Positions 49,920-59,026 of a stretch of DNA of 64,000 nt are shown in pieces. The translations under genes were made by a program, and so were the position numbers. This stretch comes from Streptomyces phaeofaciens (GTDB lineage: Bacteria > Actinomycetota > Actinomycetes > Streptomycetales > Streptomycetaceae). The notes beneath the pieces were generated by a model, which made no database searches, was not told where the DNA came from, and saw nothing but the letters and a program-made list of their open reading frames with translations. The first letter of the stretch is position 1. Each line of letters opens with the position of its first letter. The stretch covers positions 223,658 to 287,657 of the forward strand of contig NZ_BMSA01000009.1 of NCBI RefSeq assembly GCF_014648915.1, in the 5' to 3' direction.

Positions 49920-50539
49920 ACGGGATCGGCCCCCGTCCCCGCACCGGCTTCGGCCAGGCCCGCGACGAGCAGCGCCGCCGAGGTGGCTCCCGGGTCCTGG
50001 TGACCGATGCTGCGCTCGCCCAGATAGCTGGCCCGCCCCTTGCGCGCCTGGAGGGGCGTTGTCGCCTCGGCGCCCTGCTCGGCGGCGGTGGCGGCGGCAC
50101 CGAAACCCAGACCGGCGTCGAGGGCATCCACCGCCGGCACCAGCGCGTCGATCATCGTCTTGTCACCGGGCGCGGCACCCCCGAGCTGCATCACGGCGTC
50201 CACCCCCGTGCGCAGCGCCTGCGTGAACTGCTCCTCGCTCACCTCGGCCGCGTCCCCGAGCGCCTTCCCGGTCCGGCGCAGCAGCGTGCCGTACAACGGG
50301 CCGGACGCGCCGCCCACCGTCGAGATGAGCTGCCGCCCGGCGAGGACGAGGACGGCACCGGGCGTGTCCGGTGCCTCCTTCTCCAAGGCCGCGGTCACGG
50401 CCCGGAAGCCGCGCCGGAGGTTGCTGCCGTGGTCGGCGTCCCCGATGGGCGAGTCGAGGGCGGTGAGCCGCTCCGCCTCGCGGTCCACGGACGCGGCGGT
50501 CGCCGTCATCCAACGGCGGAAGTGGTCGGCGTCGAGCAC
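49916..50539 (-). CDS. dhaL: Dihydroxyacetone kinase ADP-binding subunit
   Basis: 207-residue DhaL. The Mg-ADP-binding Asp triad lies in LDSPIGDADHGSNLRRGFRA (DxxxGDxDxG), and the rest is the eight-helix barrel with QLISTVGGASGPLYGTLLRR and GDKTMIDALVPAVDALDAGL. It transfers phosphate from DhaM to dihydroxyacetone held by DhaK. The start is the GTG at 50537-50539 after GAGGAGG. It lies 43 bp after dhaK. Confidence 0.94.
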   Translation of the reverse strand: MLDADHFRRWMTATAASVDREAERLTALDSPIGDADHGSNLRRGFRAVTAALEKEAPDTPGAVLVLAGRQLISTVGGASGPLYGTLLRRTGKALGDAAEVSEEQFTQALRTGVDAVMQLGGAAPGDKTMIDALVPAVDALDAGLGFGAAATAAEQGAEATTPLQARKGRASYLGERSIGHQDPGATSAALLVAGLAEAGAGTGADPV

Positions 50540-50582
50540 TGGGCCTCCTCGCGTGGTCGGTGGCTGCGCGTGCTGCCGTGGC

Positions 50583-51575
50583 TCACATGCCCCAGCGCAG
50601 CCCCGGTGTGCGCACCGGCGCGTCCCACAGCCGCAGCAGTTCCTCGTCGATCTGGCACAGGGTCACCGAGGCGCCGGCCATGTCGAGGGACGTCACGTAG
50701 TTGCCGACCAGGGTGCGTGCGACGGCCACCCCGCGCTCGACGAGGATCCGCTGCACCTCGGCGTTGAAGCCGTACAGCTCCAGCAGCGGGGTGGCGCCCA
50801 TGCCGTTGACCAGGACGAGGACCGGGTTGCGCGGTGTCATGTCGTCGAGGATCGCGTGGACCGCGAAGTCGGCGATCTCCCCGGACGTCATCATCGCCCG
50901 CCGCTCCCGGCCCGGCTCGCCGTGGATACCGACGCCCAACTCCAGGTCGCCCGGCGGGAGATCGAACGTCGGACTGCCCTTGGCGGGCGTCGTGCACGCG
51001 CTGAGCGCCACGCCGAAACTGCGCGCGTTCTCGTTGACCTGCCGGGCGAGCGCCTCGACGCGCTCCAGCGGCTGCCCCTCCTCGGCGGCGGCGCCGGCGA
51101 TCTTCTCCACGAACAGCGTCGCGCCCGTACCGCGCCGGCCGGCCGTGTAGAGGCTGTCGGTCACCGCCACGTCGTCGTCGACCAGCACCTTCGCGATCTG
51201 GATTCCCTCGTCCTCGGCCAGCTCCGCCGCCATGTCGAAGTTGAGCACATCGCCGGTGTAGTTCTTCACGACGAACAGCACCCCGGCCCCGCTGTCCACG
51301 GCCGCCGCCGCCCGCACCATCTGGTCGGGAACCGGGGACGTGAACACCTCACCGGGACAGGCCGCCGACAGCATCCCGGGGCCCACGAACCCGCCGTGCA
51401 ACGGCTCGTGCCCCGACCCGCCGCCGGACACCAGGCCCACCTTCCCGGCCACGGGCGCGTCCCGCCGTACGATCACCCGGTTCTCGACATCCACGGTCAG
51501 TTCCGGATGCGCCGCCGCCATCCCGCGCAGCGCGTCCGCCACCACGGTCTCCGCAACGTTGATCAGCATTCTCAT
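50583..51575 (-). CDS. dhaK: Dihydroxyacetone kinase substrate-binding subunit
   Basis: 330-residue DhaK. It has GLVSGGGSGHEPLHGGFVGP with His56 and the covalent substrate-binding His218 (LGVGIHGEPG), the same number as in E. coli. NYTGDVLNFDMAAELAEDEG is another marker. The active His forms a hemiaminal with dihydroxyacetone, which is then phosphorylated to DHAP for glycolysis. ATG 51575 follows GGGAGGTATCC. First gene of dhaKLM. The PTS form ties uptake of trioses to PEP supply, and no separate regulator is adjacent. Confidence 0.95.
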   Translation of the reverse strand: MRMLINVAETVVADALRGMAAAHPELTVDVENRVIVRRDAPVAGKVGLVSGGGSGHEPLHGGFVGPGMLSAACPGEVFTSPVPDQMVRAAAAVDSGAGVLFVVKNYTGDVLNFDMAAELAEDEGIQIAKVLVDDDVAVTDSLYTAGRRGTGATLFVEKIAGAAAEEGQPLERVEALARQVNENARSFGVALSACTTPAKGSPTFDLPPGDLELGVGIHGEPGRERRAMMTSGEIADFAVHAILDDMTPRNPVLVLVNGMGATPLLELYGFNAEVQRILVERGVAVARTLVGNYVTSLDMAGASVTLCQIDEELLRLWDAPVRTPGLRWGM

Positions 51576-51685
51576 GGATACCTCCCAGGGAAAGTATCGG
51601 GGCTGACGGCGCGCGGGTCACGTGTGCGGGAGCCGACGACCGCCTCGCGGCCGGGCTCGGCCGGGTGGGGACGGCCGACGCGTGA

Positions 51686-51774
51686 GGGCCGCACCGGGGG
51701 TGCGGCCCTATAGGGGGTGTCTCGCCGATCATGCCGGGCTCGCGGGGTCCGGCCTGATCGACGAGACACCCCCT
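51686..51774. terminator. Two tandem hairpins upstream of dhaK / downstream of the DUF3500 gene
   Basis: Hairpin 1: GGGCCGCACC (51686-51695), 3-nt loop, GGTGCGGCCC (51699-51708). Hairpin 2: AGGGGGTGTCTCGCCGATCA (51712-51731) and its complement (51755-51774), 19 of 20 bp, with a 23-bp loop. They terminate the DUF3500 transcript arriving from the right. The second has the look of a short transposable-element inverted repeat, although no target duplication is seen. Confidence 0.65.
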
Positions 51775-51828
51775 TGCGATGACAGGAAACGATCACGGGG
51801 AATCCGGCCGTCGGTCACGGCCTCGGTG

Positions 51829-53169
51829 TCACCGGTGATGCGGCGACGTCAGGTAGTGCTGCCTGAGGAGCTCCTTTCCGTAGTCGTTGCCGTTGGGGGT
51901 GCGGATGACGGAGTGGACGTGCTTCTGGGTGGCACCGCTGCCCTGCGTGGCGCCGTACGCGCCGGCCAGCGGACCCGGGGCCTGGCAGTCGACCTCGATC
52001 CAGACGACGGGGCTGTGCACGCGGACGTAGAAGGCGTCGTCGTCGCCGGTGCCGCCCGCCCAGGTGACATAGGTGTCGTCGAGGTGCTTGCGGACCTCGG
52101 CCAGCTTCGCCTTGGCCACATCGGCCTTGGCACGGCCGGCGAAGGCCTGGACGATGCCGAGGAGCCTGGTCCTCTGGGCGCCGGTCAGGGCGTTGCCGCG
52201 GATGCCGGTGTACTCCTGGACGGCGTTGTCGGAGAACGCGCCGGCCTTCATCGACTCGTTGGACTTGGTCGTCGACTCGACGGCGACGGCCCGCTGGGCG
52301 TCGGTCAGGGAGTTGATGAAGGCGAGCCCGGCCACGACCTCCTCGTGGCAGACGGTCACCGTCTCCCCGTCGATCTCCATCGAGGTCGGCTCCGAACCCC
52401 AGAAGCAGGGGCTCATGACGACCTGGTCGCCGAGGACGAAGTAGTTGATGACGAGGTGGTGGCCGTCGAACTGGAAGCCCCAGGGCTCGTCGGCCGAGGG
52501 CGTGCCCATCACGGTCCAGTAGTAGGCGTCCTCGTTGAACGAGTCCGTGTTGTCGATCGCCTCGCCGGCAGCCTGGTTGATCCTGCGGATCTTCTCGGTC
52601 GTCTCGAGGCCGTCCGCGCTCAGCGCCGACTTCAACAGGGCGGTGCCGAGGGCCTTCTGGTCGTCGCTCAGGTCGGCGAGGGAGACGCCCTGACGGTCGT
52701 AGGAGTCGACGTTGCTCCACAGCCGCCACTCGGTGGAGTGGACGGTGAACTGCGTCGAGGACTTCTGGGTGTCGGTGAGACCGTCCAGGAAGGCGTTCGC
52801 GGCGGCGATCACCTGCGCGGTGGCCACGCCGGTGGAGTGGATCGTGAACAGGTCGTCGATCCGCTCGCCGTCCGTGGTGAGGCCGAAGAAGTCCTCGGTG
52901 ATCGACTGGTTGCCGGGGCCGCCGGCGCCGCCGCCCGGTCCGCCGCCGGGAGCGCCGCTCGGGACCGGGCTCGCCGAGGCGTCGGCCGTGTCGGTGGCGT
53001 CGTCGGCCATCGCGGCCCAGGCTCCGGCGCCGCCCATCGTCGCGACAGCCGTGGCGCCGCTGGCGAAGAAGACCTTGCGCATGAAGTTGCGGCGGCTCGC
53101 GTGAGCACGGCTGCCGGTTTCGGACTGCGGCTCCCGGGCCGTCGGCTCACCGGTGTCGAGCTCGGTCAT
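51829..53169 (-). CDS. DUF3500 family protein with Tat signal
   Basis: 446 residues. The N-terminal region carries a twin-arginine signal (SRRNFMRKVFFASGATAVAT) after about 25 cytoplasmic residues, then a Pro/Gly-rich linker (ASPVPSGAPGGGPGGGAGGP). Residues 90-446 are the DUF3500 domain: FFGLTTDGERIDDLFTIHST, STEWRLWSNVDSYDRQGVSL, GFQFDGHHLVINYFVLGDQV, TPNGNDYGKELLRQHY. His-rich motifs (GHHL; HVHS) suggest metal or cofactor binding, consistent with Tat export of a folded protein. Biochemical role unknown. ATG 53169 follows AAGGGAATCAGCG. Single gene between a terminator and the HK/RR operon. Confidence 0.88.
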   Translation of the reverse strand: MTELDTGEPTAREPQSETGSRAHASRRNFMRKVFFASGATAVATMGGAGAWAAMADDATDTADASASPVPSGAPGGGPGGGAGGPGNQSITEDFFGLTTDGERIDDLFTIHSTGVATAQVIAAANAFLDGLTDTQKSSTQFTVHSTEWRLWSNVDSYDRQGVSLADLSDDQKALGTALLKSALSADGLETTEKIRRINQAAGEAIDNTDSFNEDAYYWTVMGTPSADEPWGFQFDGHHLVINYFVLGDQVVMSPCFWGSEPTSMEIDGETVTVCHEEVVAGLAFINSLTDAQRAVAVESTTKSNESMKAGAFSDNAVQEYTGIRGNALTGAQRTRLLGIVQAFAGRAKADVAKAKLAEVRKHLDDTYVTWAGGTGDDDAFYVRVHSPVVWIEVDCQAPGPLAGAYGATQGSGATQKHVHSVIRTPNGNDYGKELLRQHYLTSPHHR

Positions 53170-53362
53170 CGTCGCTGATTCCCTTCGTCATGGGCACATC
53201 CACGCTGGACGGCCGCCCGGTGATCACTGTGGGGCAGCGAACTGAGGCAGGCCTTAAGCGGAGCCCGCACGCCGTTCGACGACGGCCCGCGGGGCGCCGG
53301 GGAAGCAGCCCTGAGCTGCGTCTCTGTGAGAGTGCTTAGAGTCCTGGCACGCGTGCCGACGG

Positions 53363-53387
53363 CGTCGTACGGCGGTGCCGTACGACG
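53363..53387 (-). terminator. Terminator of the two-component operon
   Basis: CGTCGTACGGC, loop GGT, GCCGTACGACG. A perfect 11-bp stem ending 15 bp after the histidine-kinase stop. No T-run. Confidence 0.75.
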
Positions 53388-53401
53388 ATGCCGTGGCGGT
53401 G

Positions 53402-54919
53402 TCACATCCGGGTGGGGAGCGTCACGGAGAACTCGGTGCGTCCCGGCTCGCTCGCCACCTCGATGCGGCCCCCGTGCGCCTCGGTGATGGCCGCGGCGAT
53501 GGCCAGGCCGAGGCCCGAACCGCCCTCCTGGCCCGGCGTGCGGGAACGGGAGACGTCGGCGCGGGTGAAGCGCTCGAAGATCGTGGGGAGGAGCTCGGGC
53601 GGGATGCCCGGACCGTCGTCGCGCACGCGGATCACCCAGCGGGGGTAGCCCGGGGCGCCGGCGGTCTCCACGGTGACGGTGATCCTCGTGCCGGCGGGTG
53701 TGTGCACCCGGGCGTTGGCCAGGAGGTTGGCCACCACCTGGTGGAGCCGCGACGCGTCCGCGACGAGCGACACCGGTCCGTCGAGGCGCAGCGCGAGCCG
53801 CCAGTCGTGCCGGCCGCCCGCGGCCTGCGCGTCCCAGACCGCCTCGGCGACCAGCGTCGCGAGGTTCACCTCGGCGAACTGGAGCGGCCGTCCCTCGTCC
53901 AGGCGGGCGAGCAGCAGCAGATCCTCCACGAGGTCGGTCATCCGGGCGGACTGGGCGGAGACCCGGTGCCAGGCCAGCTCCGGTTCGATGGTCCGTTCGC
54001 CGCCGTCCCCGTGCCGCCCGCCGCCGTTCATGTACTCGGCGTAGCCGGCGATCGAGGCGAGCGGTGTGCGCAGTTCGTGGCCGGCGTCGGCGAGGAACCG
54101 GCGCATGCGCTGCTCGGTGCGCCGGCGTTCGGCGAGCGAGGCCTCGACGTGGTCGATCAGACGGTTGAGCGCGGCGCCGACCTGGCCCGTCTCGGTGCCC
54201 GGGTCGGTGTCGCGGTCGGCGACCCGGCCGAGCGCGGCGACCTCGCCGCGGTCCAGCGGTACCCGCGAGACGTCGGCCGCGGTGGCCGCGACCCGGCCGA
54301 GGGGGCGCAGCAGCCGCCGTATGACGACCGTGGAGGCGCAGGCGGCGGCCGCCAGTCCGACGGCGGCGATCACCCCTTCGACGACGACCAGCCGGTCGAT
54401 CACCCGCTGGACGTCGGCCGTCGGCAGCCCGGCCAGGACGGGGACCCCGTCGCCGCCGAGGGCGGTCACCCGGTAGGTGCCCAGACCGGGGACGGTACGG
54501 GTGTGCAGGGTTCCGTCGGGGGTGATCCCCTTCAGCGCGGCGCGCTGAGCGGTGGTCAGGACCCGCTGCCGGCCGTCCTCGGTCACCACCTCCGCGGCGA
54601 TGATCTCTCCGTCGGCGAAGCGGGCCGCCAGGGTGCCGGTCGGCTGCCCGCGTTCGTTGAGGAAGCCGAGGTCCGTAGCGTCGCCCGTCCGGCGCTGGAG
54701 CCCGCCCTGGCTGCGCTCGGCGGCGTCGGTGACACGCTTGTCCAGATCGCCCAGCAGATGGACGCGCTGGACGAGCACCGTCGTGAGCGCCATCGCCGCG
54801 CACACGACGACCAGGGTGACGGAGACGAACAGCACCAGGCGCACGCGCAGCGACCGCCGGCCCAGACCGCCCCCGGTGCCGCCCCCGTCGCCGTTGCTCG
54901 CGCCCTGCCGCTCGCTCAT
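53402..54919 (-). CDS. Sensor histidine kinase
   Basis: 505 residues. Two membrane helices (VRLVLFVSVTLVVVCAAMAL near 25-45; VVVEGVIAAVGLAAAACAST near 185) flank an extracellular sensor of about 135 residues. HAMP spans about residues 205-265. HisKA has the phospho-acceptor His281 in LADAGHELRTPLASIAG. HATPase_c has VVANLLANARVHTPAGTRIT (N box), RVRDDGPGIPPELLPTIFER (G1) and GGSGLGLAIAAAITEAHGGR (G2). ATG 54919 overlaps the response-regulator stop (ATGA). Signal unknown; this OmpR-type pairing is common for envelope stress in Streptomyces. Confidence 0.94.
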   Translation of the reverse strand: MSERQGASNGDGGGTGGGLGRRSLRVRLVLFVSVTLVVVCAAMALTTVLVQRVHLLGDLDKRVTDAAERSQGGLQRRTGDATDLGFLNERGQPTGTLAARFADGEIIAAEVVTEDGRQRVLTTAQRAALKGITPDGTLHTRTVPGLGTYRVTALGGDGVPVLAGLPTADVQRVIDRLVVVEGVIAAVGLAAAACASTVVIRRLLRPLGRVAATAADVSRVPLDRGEVAALGRVADRDTDPGTETGQVGAALNRLIDHVEASLAERRRTEQRMRRFLADAGHELRTPLASIAGYAEYMNGGGRHGDGGERTIEPELAWHRVSAQSARMTDLVEDLLLLARLDEGRPLQFAEVNLATLVAEAVWDAQAAGGRHDWRLALRLDGPVSLVADASRLHQVVANLLANARVHTPAGTRITVTVETAGAPGYPRWVIRVRDDGPGIPPELLPTIFERFTRADVSRSRTPGQEGGSGLGLAIAAAITEAHGGRIEVASEPGRTEFSVTLPTRM

Positions 54920-55641
54920 GCCCGCGCGTCCGTGGCTCTGATCGCGTACCCCACACCGCGCACGGTCCGGATCATCGGCGCCCGCCCCTTGTCGATCTTG
55001 CCGCGCAGGCCGTGGATGTAGACCTCGACCAGATTCCCCTCGCCGTCGAACGAGGCGTTCCACACGTGGTCGAGGATCTGCGCCTTGCTGAGCACCTGAT
55101 GCGGATGGCTCATCAGGAACCGCAGCAGGTCGAACTCCTTGGTGGTCAGGGAGACCGGCGTCCCGGCACGCTGCACCTCGCGGGTGTCCTCGGCCAGGAC
55201 CAGATCACCCAGCACCCGTACGGCTCCGCGGTCGGACGGGTCGGCGGGGCCCGCGCGGCGCATCAGCCCGCGCAGCCGCAGCATGACCTCCTCCAGGGAG
55301 AAGGGCTTGGTCACGTAGTCGTCCGCGCCGGCCGACAGCCCGTCGAGCCGGTGTTCCAGCGCGTCGCGTGCGGTGAGCATCAGGACGGGCAGCCGGGTGT
55401 TCTCGCTGCGCAGCCTGCGGAGCACCTGCACCCCGTCGAGGTCGGGCAGCATCCCGTCCAGGACGACGACGTCCGGAGCGCAGTCACGCGCGATGCGCAG
55501 CGCGCTGCGTCCGTCCGACGCGGGGAAGGATCGCCACCCCGCCTCGGTCACGGCAGCGCAGAGCAGCTCGGTCAGCTCGGGCTCGTCGTCGACGATCAGC
55601 ACGCGCACCGTGCCGTCACGGGTATCGGGGGCACCAGACAT
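54916..55641 (-). CDS. OmpR-family response regulator
   Basis: 241 residues. The receiver domain has the acidic pair DDE (VRVLIVDDEPELTELL), phospho-acceptor Asp62 (VVVLDGMLPDLDGVQV), Thr in VLMLTARDALEHRLDG and Lys in DDYVTKPFSLEEVMLRL. The C-terminal winged helix has LTTKEFDLLRFLMSHPHQVL and VEVYIHGLRGKIDKG, and the end RTVRGVGYAIRATDA. ATG 55641 follows GAGAAGGTCGGCGC; the frame is open upstream but without a better start. It is first in the RR-HK operon, 110 bp from the alpha-amylase 3' end. Confidence 0.95.
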   Translation of the reverse strand: MSGAPDTRDGTVRVLIVDDEPELTELLCAAVTEAGWRSFPASDGRSALRIARDCAPDVVVLDGMLPDLDGVQVLRRLRSENTRLPVLMLTARDALEHRLDGLSAGADDYVTKPFSLEEVMLRLRGLMRRAGPADPSDRGAVRVLGDLVLAEDTREVQRAGTPVSLTTKEFDLLRFLMSHPHQVLSKAQILDHVWNASFDGEGNLVEVYIHGLRGKIDKGRAPMIRTVRGVGYAIRATDARA

Positions 55642-55751
55642 GCGCCGACCTTCTCTCAGCCGGCCATGAGAATCGTGTGCGAGACCTGAGCGTGCGCCGT
55701 GCGCCCGCGGGGGGCGCCGTGACCGCGGGTCCCGGCGCCCGATCCGCTCTC

Positions 55752-58700
55752 TCACTTCAGGTAGGGGCCGTCACCCCCGATCTTGCCGGGGCCGTTCAGT
55801 ACGTACACCCGCAGGTTGCCCTGGCCCGGGGCCGACACGGACAGGGTGCCTCCGGTGACGGTCTTCGTGTCGCCGGTCACCGCGTCGGTGTAGGTGCCGT
55901 TGGGGATGCCGGTGTAGGTGGCGGCGCCGGTGACCGTGACCAGCGCGAAGCTGTCCGTGCCGGTGGCGGTGTAGCGGCGCTTGAAGGCCATCTGGCCGGT
56001 GATGCCGTCCGTGGAGTACTGGCCCATCTGGAGCGCCGGGACGGCCCGGCGGATCTGGTTGAGCCGCTGGAGGTGTCTGACGAGGGGCTGCGCGAGGGTC
56101 GTGGCGACCTCGCCGCTCGCACTGGCGACCGTACCGAAGTCCGAGGCGGTGACCGAGCCTGCGAGGTGGTCGCCGTAGTACGCGCGGCCGGTGCCGGCCA
56201 GGGGGCAGGTCGGGCCGCAGTCGATCTGCTTGCCCTTCTGGAACTCGATCTCCGAGCCGTAGTAGAGGGTCGGGATGCCGCGGAAGGTCCACATCAGCGA
56301 CATGTTCTCGGCCCAGGCGTCGGTGCCGCCGCTGTAGCGGTTGCTCGACTTGTTGGGTCCGTAGTCGTGGCTGTCCACGTAGACGACGTTGTAGGTGGCG
56401 TCGTTGACGCTGTCGTCGGAGTCCTTGCCGTTGTTGTAGGCGTTCTGCGCGTCACCGAAGTTCATGTGCATACGCATGTCGATGATGTTCATCCCGGAGA
56501 ATCTGCTGTGGTCCGGGGTGTGGTAGCTGTTGCCGCTGAGGAAGGCGTTCGTGGAGGTCGGCTGGTTGCCGGTGCCGAGGCCGTTCTCGTAGTCGTACTG
56601 TTCGAGGGCCGCCGTCGCGTCGTCCGCGCTGTACTCCTTGCGTTCCTTCCAGGTGTAGAACTGCGCCGAGTGGTTGACGGAGCCGCGGTTCCACTTGTCG
56701 TTGACGAAGGCGGCGACCTCGCCGAAGACGAAGAAGTTCTGCGCGGCCGTGGTGCCGAACCTCTGGGTGACCCGTTCGTGGATGGCGGGCAGGAAGCGGC
56801 GGTTCCAGGTGACCCGCGGGATGTGGACGGCCGTATCGACGCGGAAGCCGTCGACGCCCATGTCGATGTACTTGTCGTACGCGCCGATCAGGTAGTTCTG
56901 CACCGGCGTCGACTCGGTGTTGAAGTCGGCGAGGTCCTCGTGCAGCCAGCAGGAGCGGGAGTCCTCGCCCTCCCAGTTGCCGATCCAGCACTGGTGGTAG
57001 TACGCTTTCGGGAACATGCCCGAAGTCGGGCTGGGCCACTGGCAGTTGTAGAGGGTGTAGCCCTCCGCGCTCTTGCCGCCGGTCGGGACACCCCAGTTGA
57101 CGCAGGTGTTGCCGGTGGGCTCGGCGGTGGACCACAGATCGCCGTTGTAGTACGACTTCCCGGACTTGGGCTCCACGGTCAGGCCGTCGTACTCGAAGCC
57201 GTCGTTCTTCTCGTCGTAGTACCAGCTCCACTGGCTGTCGCGGACGCCGTACACGGTCGGGGTGAACAGGCCCTTGGCGCCCCAGCGGGAGCTGTGGTTG
57301 TAGACGACGTCCTGGTAGATCTTCATGCCCTTGGCGTGGGCCGCGTTGATCAGGTCCTGGTAGGAGGCGCCGGCCGACGTAAGGCGCGGGTCGACCTTGT
57401 AGAAGTCGTAGCCGTGGTAGCCGTGGTAGTCGTAGTCCGAGCGGTTGAGGACCACCGGGGTGATCCAGACGGCGGAGAAGCCGAGCGCCTTGATGTAGTC
57501 GAGCTTCTCGACGAGCCCCTTGAAGTCCCCGCGGAACATCGGGTCGGCGTTCGCCGCGTTCCCGGACTTCACGTGCTGGCTGCCGCCCCGGTTGTTGGAG
57601 CTGTCGCCGTCGTAGAAGCGGGCGGTGAGGACGAAGTAGATCGGGTCCTTGCGGGGATCGGTGCCGAGCGGGGTGCCCGCGTCCGGGGCCGGGGCGTTCT
57701 CCCCGGTGGTCGCGCTCGCCGCCGCGGAGGCCGGGGAGGTGTTCCCGGCCGCGTCGACGGCCTTCACCGTGTAGGTGTACGTGGTGTTCTCCGCCAGGCC
57801 CGAGTCGGTGTACACGGTGGAGGAGACGTCCGTGACGACCGTGCCCGAGGTGCCGCCCGTGCGTGTGACCTGATACTTCGTCACGCCCGTGTCGTCGGTG
57901 GCCGCGTCCCAGCTCACCACGATCGAGGTGCCGGTGGCGGCCGCCTCGACGTTGCCGGGTGCGCCCGGTGCCTCGGTGTCGGGCTCCTGCGCCGCGCAGG
58001 GGTCGGTGGCGCCGGTGGTGAGCACCCGGTCCTTCACCGTCGTCGTCCCGGTGGGGATGGTGTAGTCGGCGCTGTTGTTGTTGTCCCAGACGCCGTTGCC
58101 GTTGTTGAAGGCGGCCTTGAGCGAGGTGGCGGTGCCGATGTCCAGCGTCCGCTTCCACCAGCCGGTGCAGGCGGCCTCCATGCCGATGCCGGGGACGGTC
58201 GTCCAGGAGCCGCCGGCGGGGGCGTAGTGGATGTTGGCGGTGGTCCAGCCGGTGCTTGCGGTCGAGTAGTAGACGGTCGCCTGGTTACCGGTGCCGCCGC
58301 CGGTGTCGGCGCACGGATCGCTGTGGGCGATCACCCCGTCCTTGACGGTGATCGTTCCGGTGCCCAGGGCGTAGTTCGCGCCGCCGTTGTTGTCCCAGGT
58401 GCCGCTGCCGTTGTTGAAGGTGGCCGCAAGGCCGGCGGCCGAGCCGAGATCGACGGTCTTCTTCACCCAGTCCGTGCAGGCGGCCTCCATCAGGGTGCCG
58501 GGGACCGTGGTCCAGGAGCCGCCGTCGGGGGCGTAGTGCAGATAGGTGCTCGGCCAGTTCTTGGTCTTCGTGTAGTAGAAGACGGTTGCCGTGTTCGTCG
58601 TGTCCGCGACGGTCCGCAGGGGGACGGACCGGGGCCCGGACGGAGTCGTGAGCAGCCCGAGCACGCCCGCCGCGACCAGGGCGAGAGCGAGTGGGCGGCG

Positions 58701-58754
58701 TCGTGGGTGGGAGCGTCTGCCACGCCGTGGCGGCGTGCTGGAGGTGTGTTGCAT
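55752..58754 (-). CDS. Secreted GH13 alpha-amylase with two CBM25 and one FnIII module
   Basis: 1000 residues. The signal has twin arginines (RRPLALALVAAGVLGLLTTP). Two CBM25 starch-binding modules lie at about 55-140 and 160-245 (ATVFYYTKTKNWPSTYLHYA; ATVYYSTASTGWTTANIHYA), followed by FnIII at about 265-345. The GH13 barrel begins DPIYFVLTARFYDGDSSNNR, with nucleophile Asp640 (GFRVDTAVH), acid Glu679 (FVFGEVAAF) and Asp797 (YVDSHDYG). A C-terminal beta domain ends the protein. Three Cys-containing loops (CVNWGVPTGG; CQWPSPTSG; SCWLHEDL) resemble pullulanase/cyclomaltodextrinase-related amylases. It degrades starch outside the cell. ATG 58754 follows AGGAGAGGCC. Confidence 0.94.
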   Translation of the reverse strand: MQHTSSTPPRRGRRSHPRRRPLALALVAAGVLGLLTTPSGPRSVPLRTVADTTNTATVFYYTKTKNWPSTYLHYAPDGGSWTTVPGTLMEAACTDWVKKTVDLGSAAGLAATFNNGSGTWDNNGGANYALGTGTITVKDGVIAHSDPCADTGGGTGNQATVYYSTASTGWTTANIHYAPAGGSWTTVPGIGMEAACTGWWKRTLDIGTATSLKAAFNNGNGVWDNNNSADYTIPTGTTTVKDRVLTTGATDPCAAQEPDTEAPGAPGNVEAAATGTSIVVSWDAATDDTGVTKYQVTRTGGTSGTVVTDVSSTVYTDSGLAENTTYTYTVKAVDAAGNTSPASAAASATTGENAPAPDAGTPLGTDPRKDPIYFVLTARFYDGDSSNNRGGSQHVKSGNAANADPMFRGDFKGLVEKLDYIKALGFSAVWITPVVLNRSDYDYHGYHGYDFYKVDPRLTSAGASYQDLINAAHAKGMKIYQDVVYNHSSRWGAKGLFTPTVYGVRDSQWSWYYDEKNDGFEYDGLTVEPKSGKSYYNGDLWSTAEPTGNTCVNWGVPTGGKSAEGYTLYNCQWPSPTSGMFPKAYYHQCWIGNWEGEDSRSCWLHEDLADFNTESTPVQNYLIGAYDKYIDMGVDGFRVDTAVHIPRVTWNRRFLPAIHERVTQRFGTTAAQNFFVFGEVAAFVNDKWNRGSVNHSAQFYTWKERKEYSADDATAALEQYDYENGLGTGNQPTSTNAFLSGNSYHTPDHSRFSGMNIIDMRMHMNFGDAQNAYNNGKDSDDSVNDATYNVVYVDSHDYGPNKSSNRYSGGTDAWAENMSLMWTFRGIPTLYYGSEIEFQKGKQIDCGPTCPLAGTGRAYYGDHLAGSVTASDFGTVASASGEVATTLAQPLVRHLQRLNQIRRAVPALQMGQYSTDGITGQMAFKRRYTATGTDSFALVTVTGAATYTGIPNGTYTDAVTGDTKTVTGGTLSVSAPGQGNLRVYVLNGPGKIGGDGPYLK
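58003..58063. repeat. 61-bp exact direct repeat, copy A (inside the alpha-amylase gene)
   Basis: These 61 bases, coding for the linker between the second CBM25 and FnIII of the amylase, recur without a mismatch at 59027-59087. See the second copy for the junction. Confidence 0.95.
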
Positions 58755-58836
58755 GGCCTCTCCTGAAGCGGCTGCGGAGGTGGGGAGGTGCAGCAGGAAG
58801 CGCTGTGAAAGAACATCCGGCAACTTCCTGAAAGGG

Positions 58837-58843
58837 CTTGCAG
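58837..58843. promoter_or_regulatory. CTTGCAG heptamer in the amylase promoter region
   Basis: CTTGCAG lies 83 bp before the amylase start (as CTGCAAG on the transcribed strand). Streptomyces amylase and maltose promoters contain such heptamers bound by Reg1/MalR. Only one clear copy is seen, so this is a weak candidate. Confidence 0.3.
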
Positions 58844-59026
58844 TCGCAGAAGCTACAGGGGCATGACAACCACGTAAAGGGAAGTCACCGGGGGACCTCG
58901 GGGCCGCTCGCGGGCGAACTGCTCGCCGGCCCGGACGCCGCAGTACGGTACCGGGCGGCCCACCTGCTCGCGGTGCTCGACCGGCCGACCGCCATCGGCT
59001 GGTGGCGTGGGCCGTCCGGCGCCGCC

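Noticed and set aside
55677..58766. 1029-codon plus-strand frame opposite the alpha-amylase
   Set aside because: It is the exact antisense of a gene with full domain and catalytic-residue support. Composition is Val/Gly/Arg biased. It is a typical shadow frame in GC-rich DNA.
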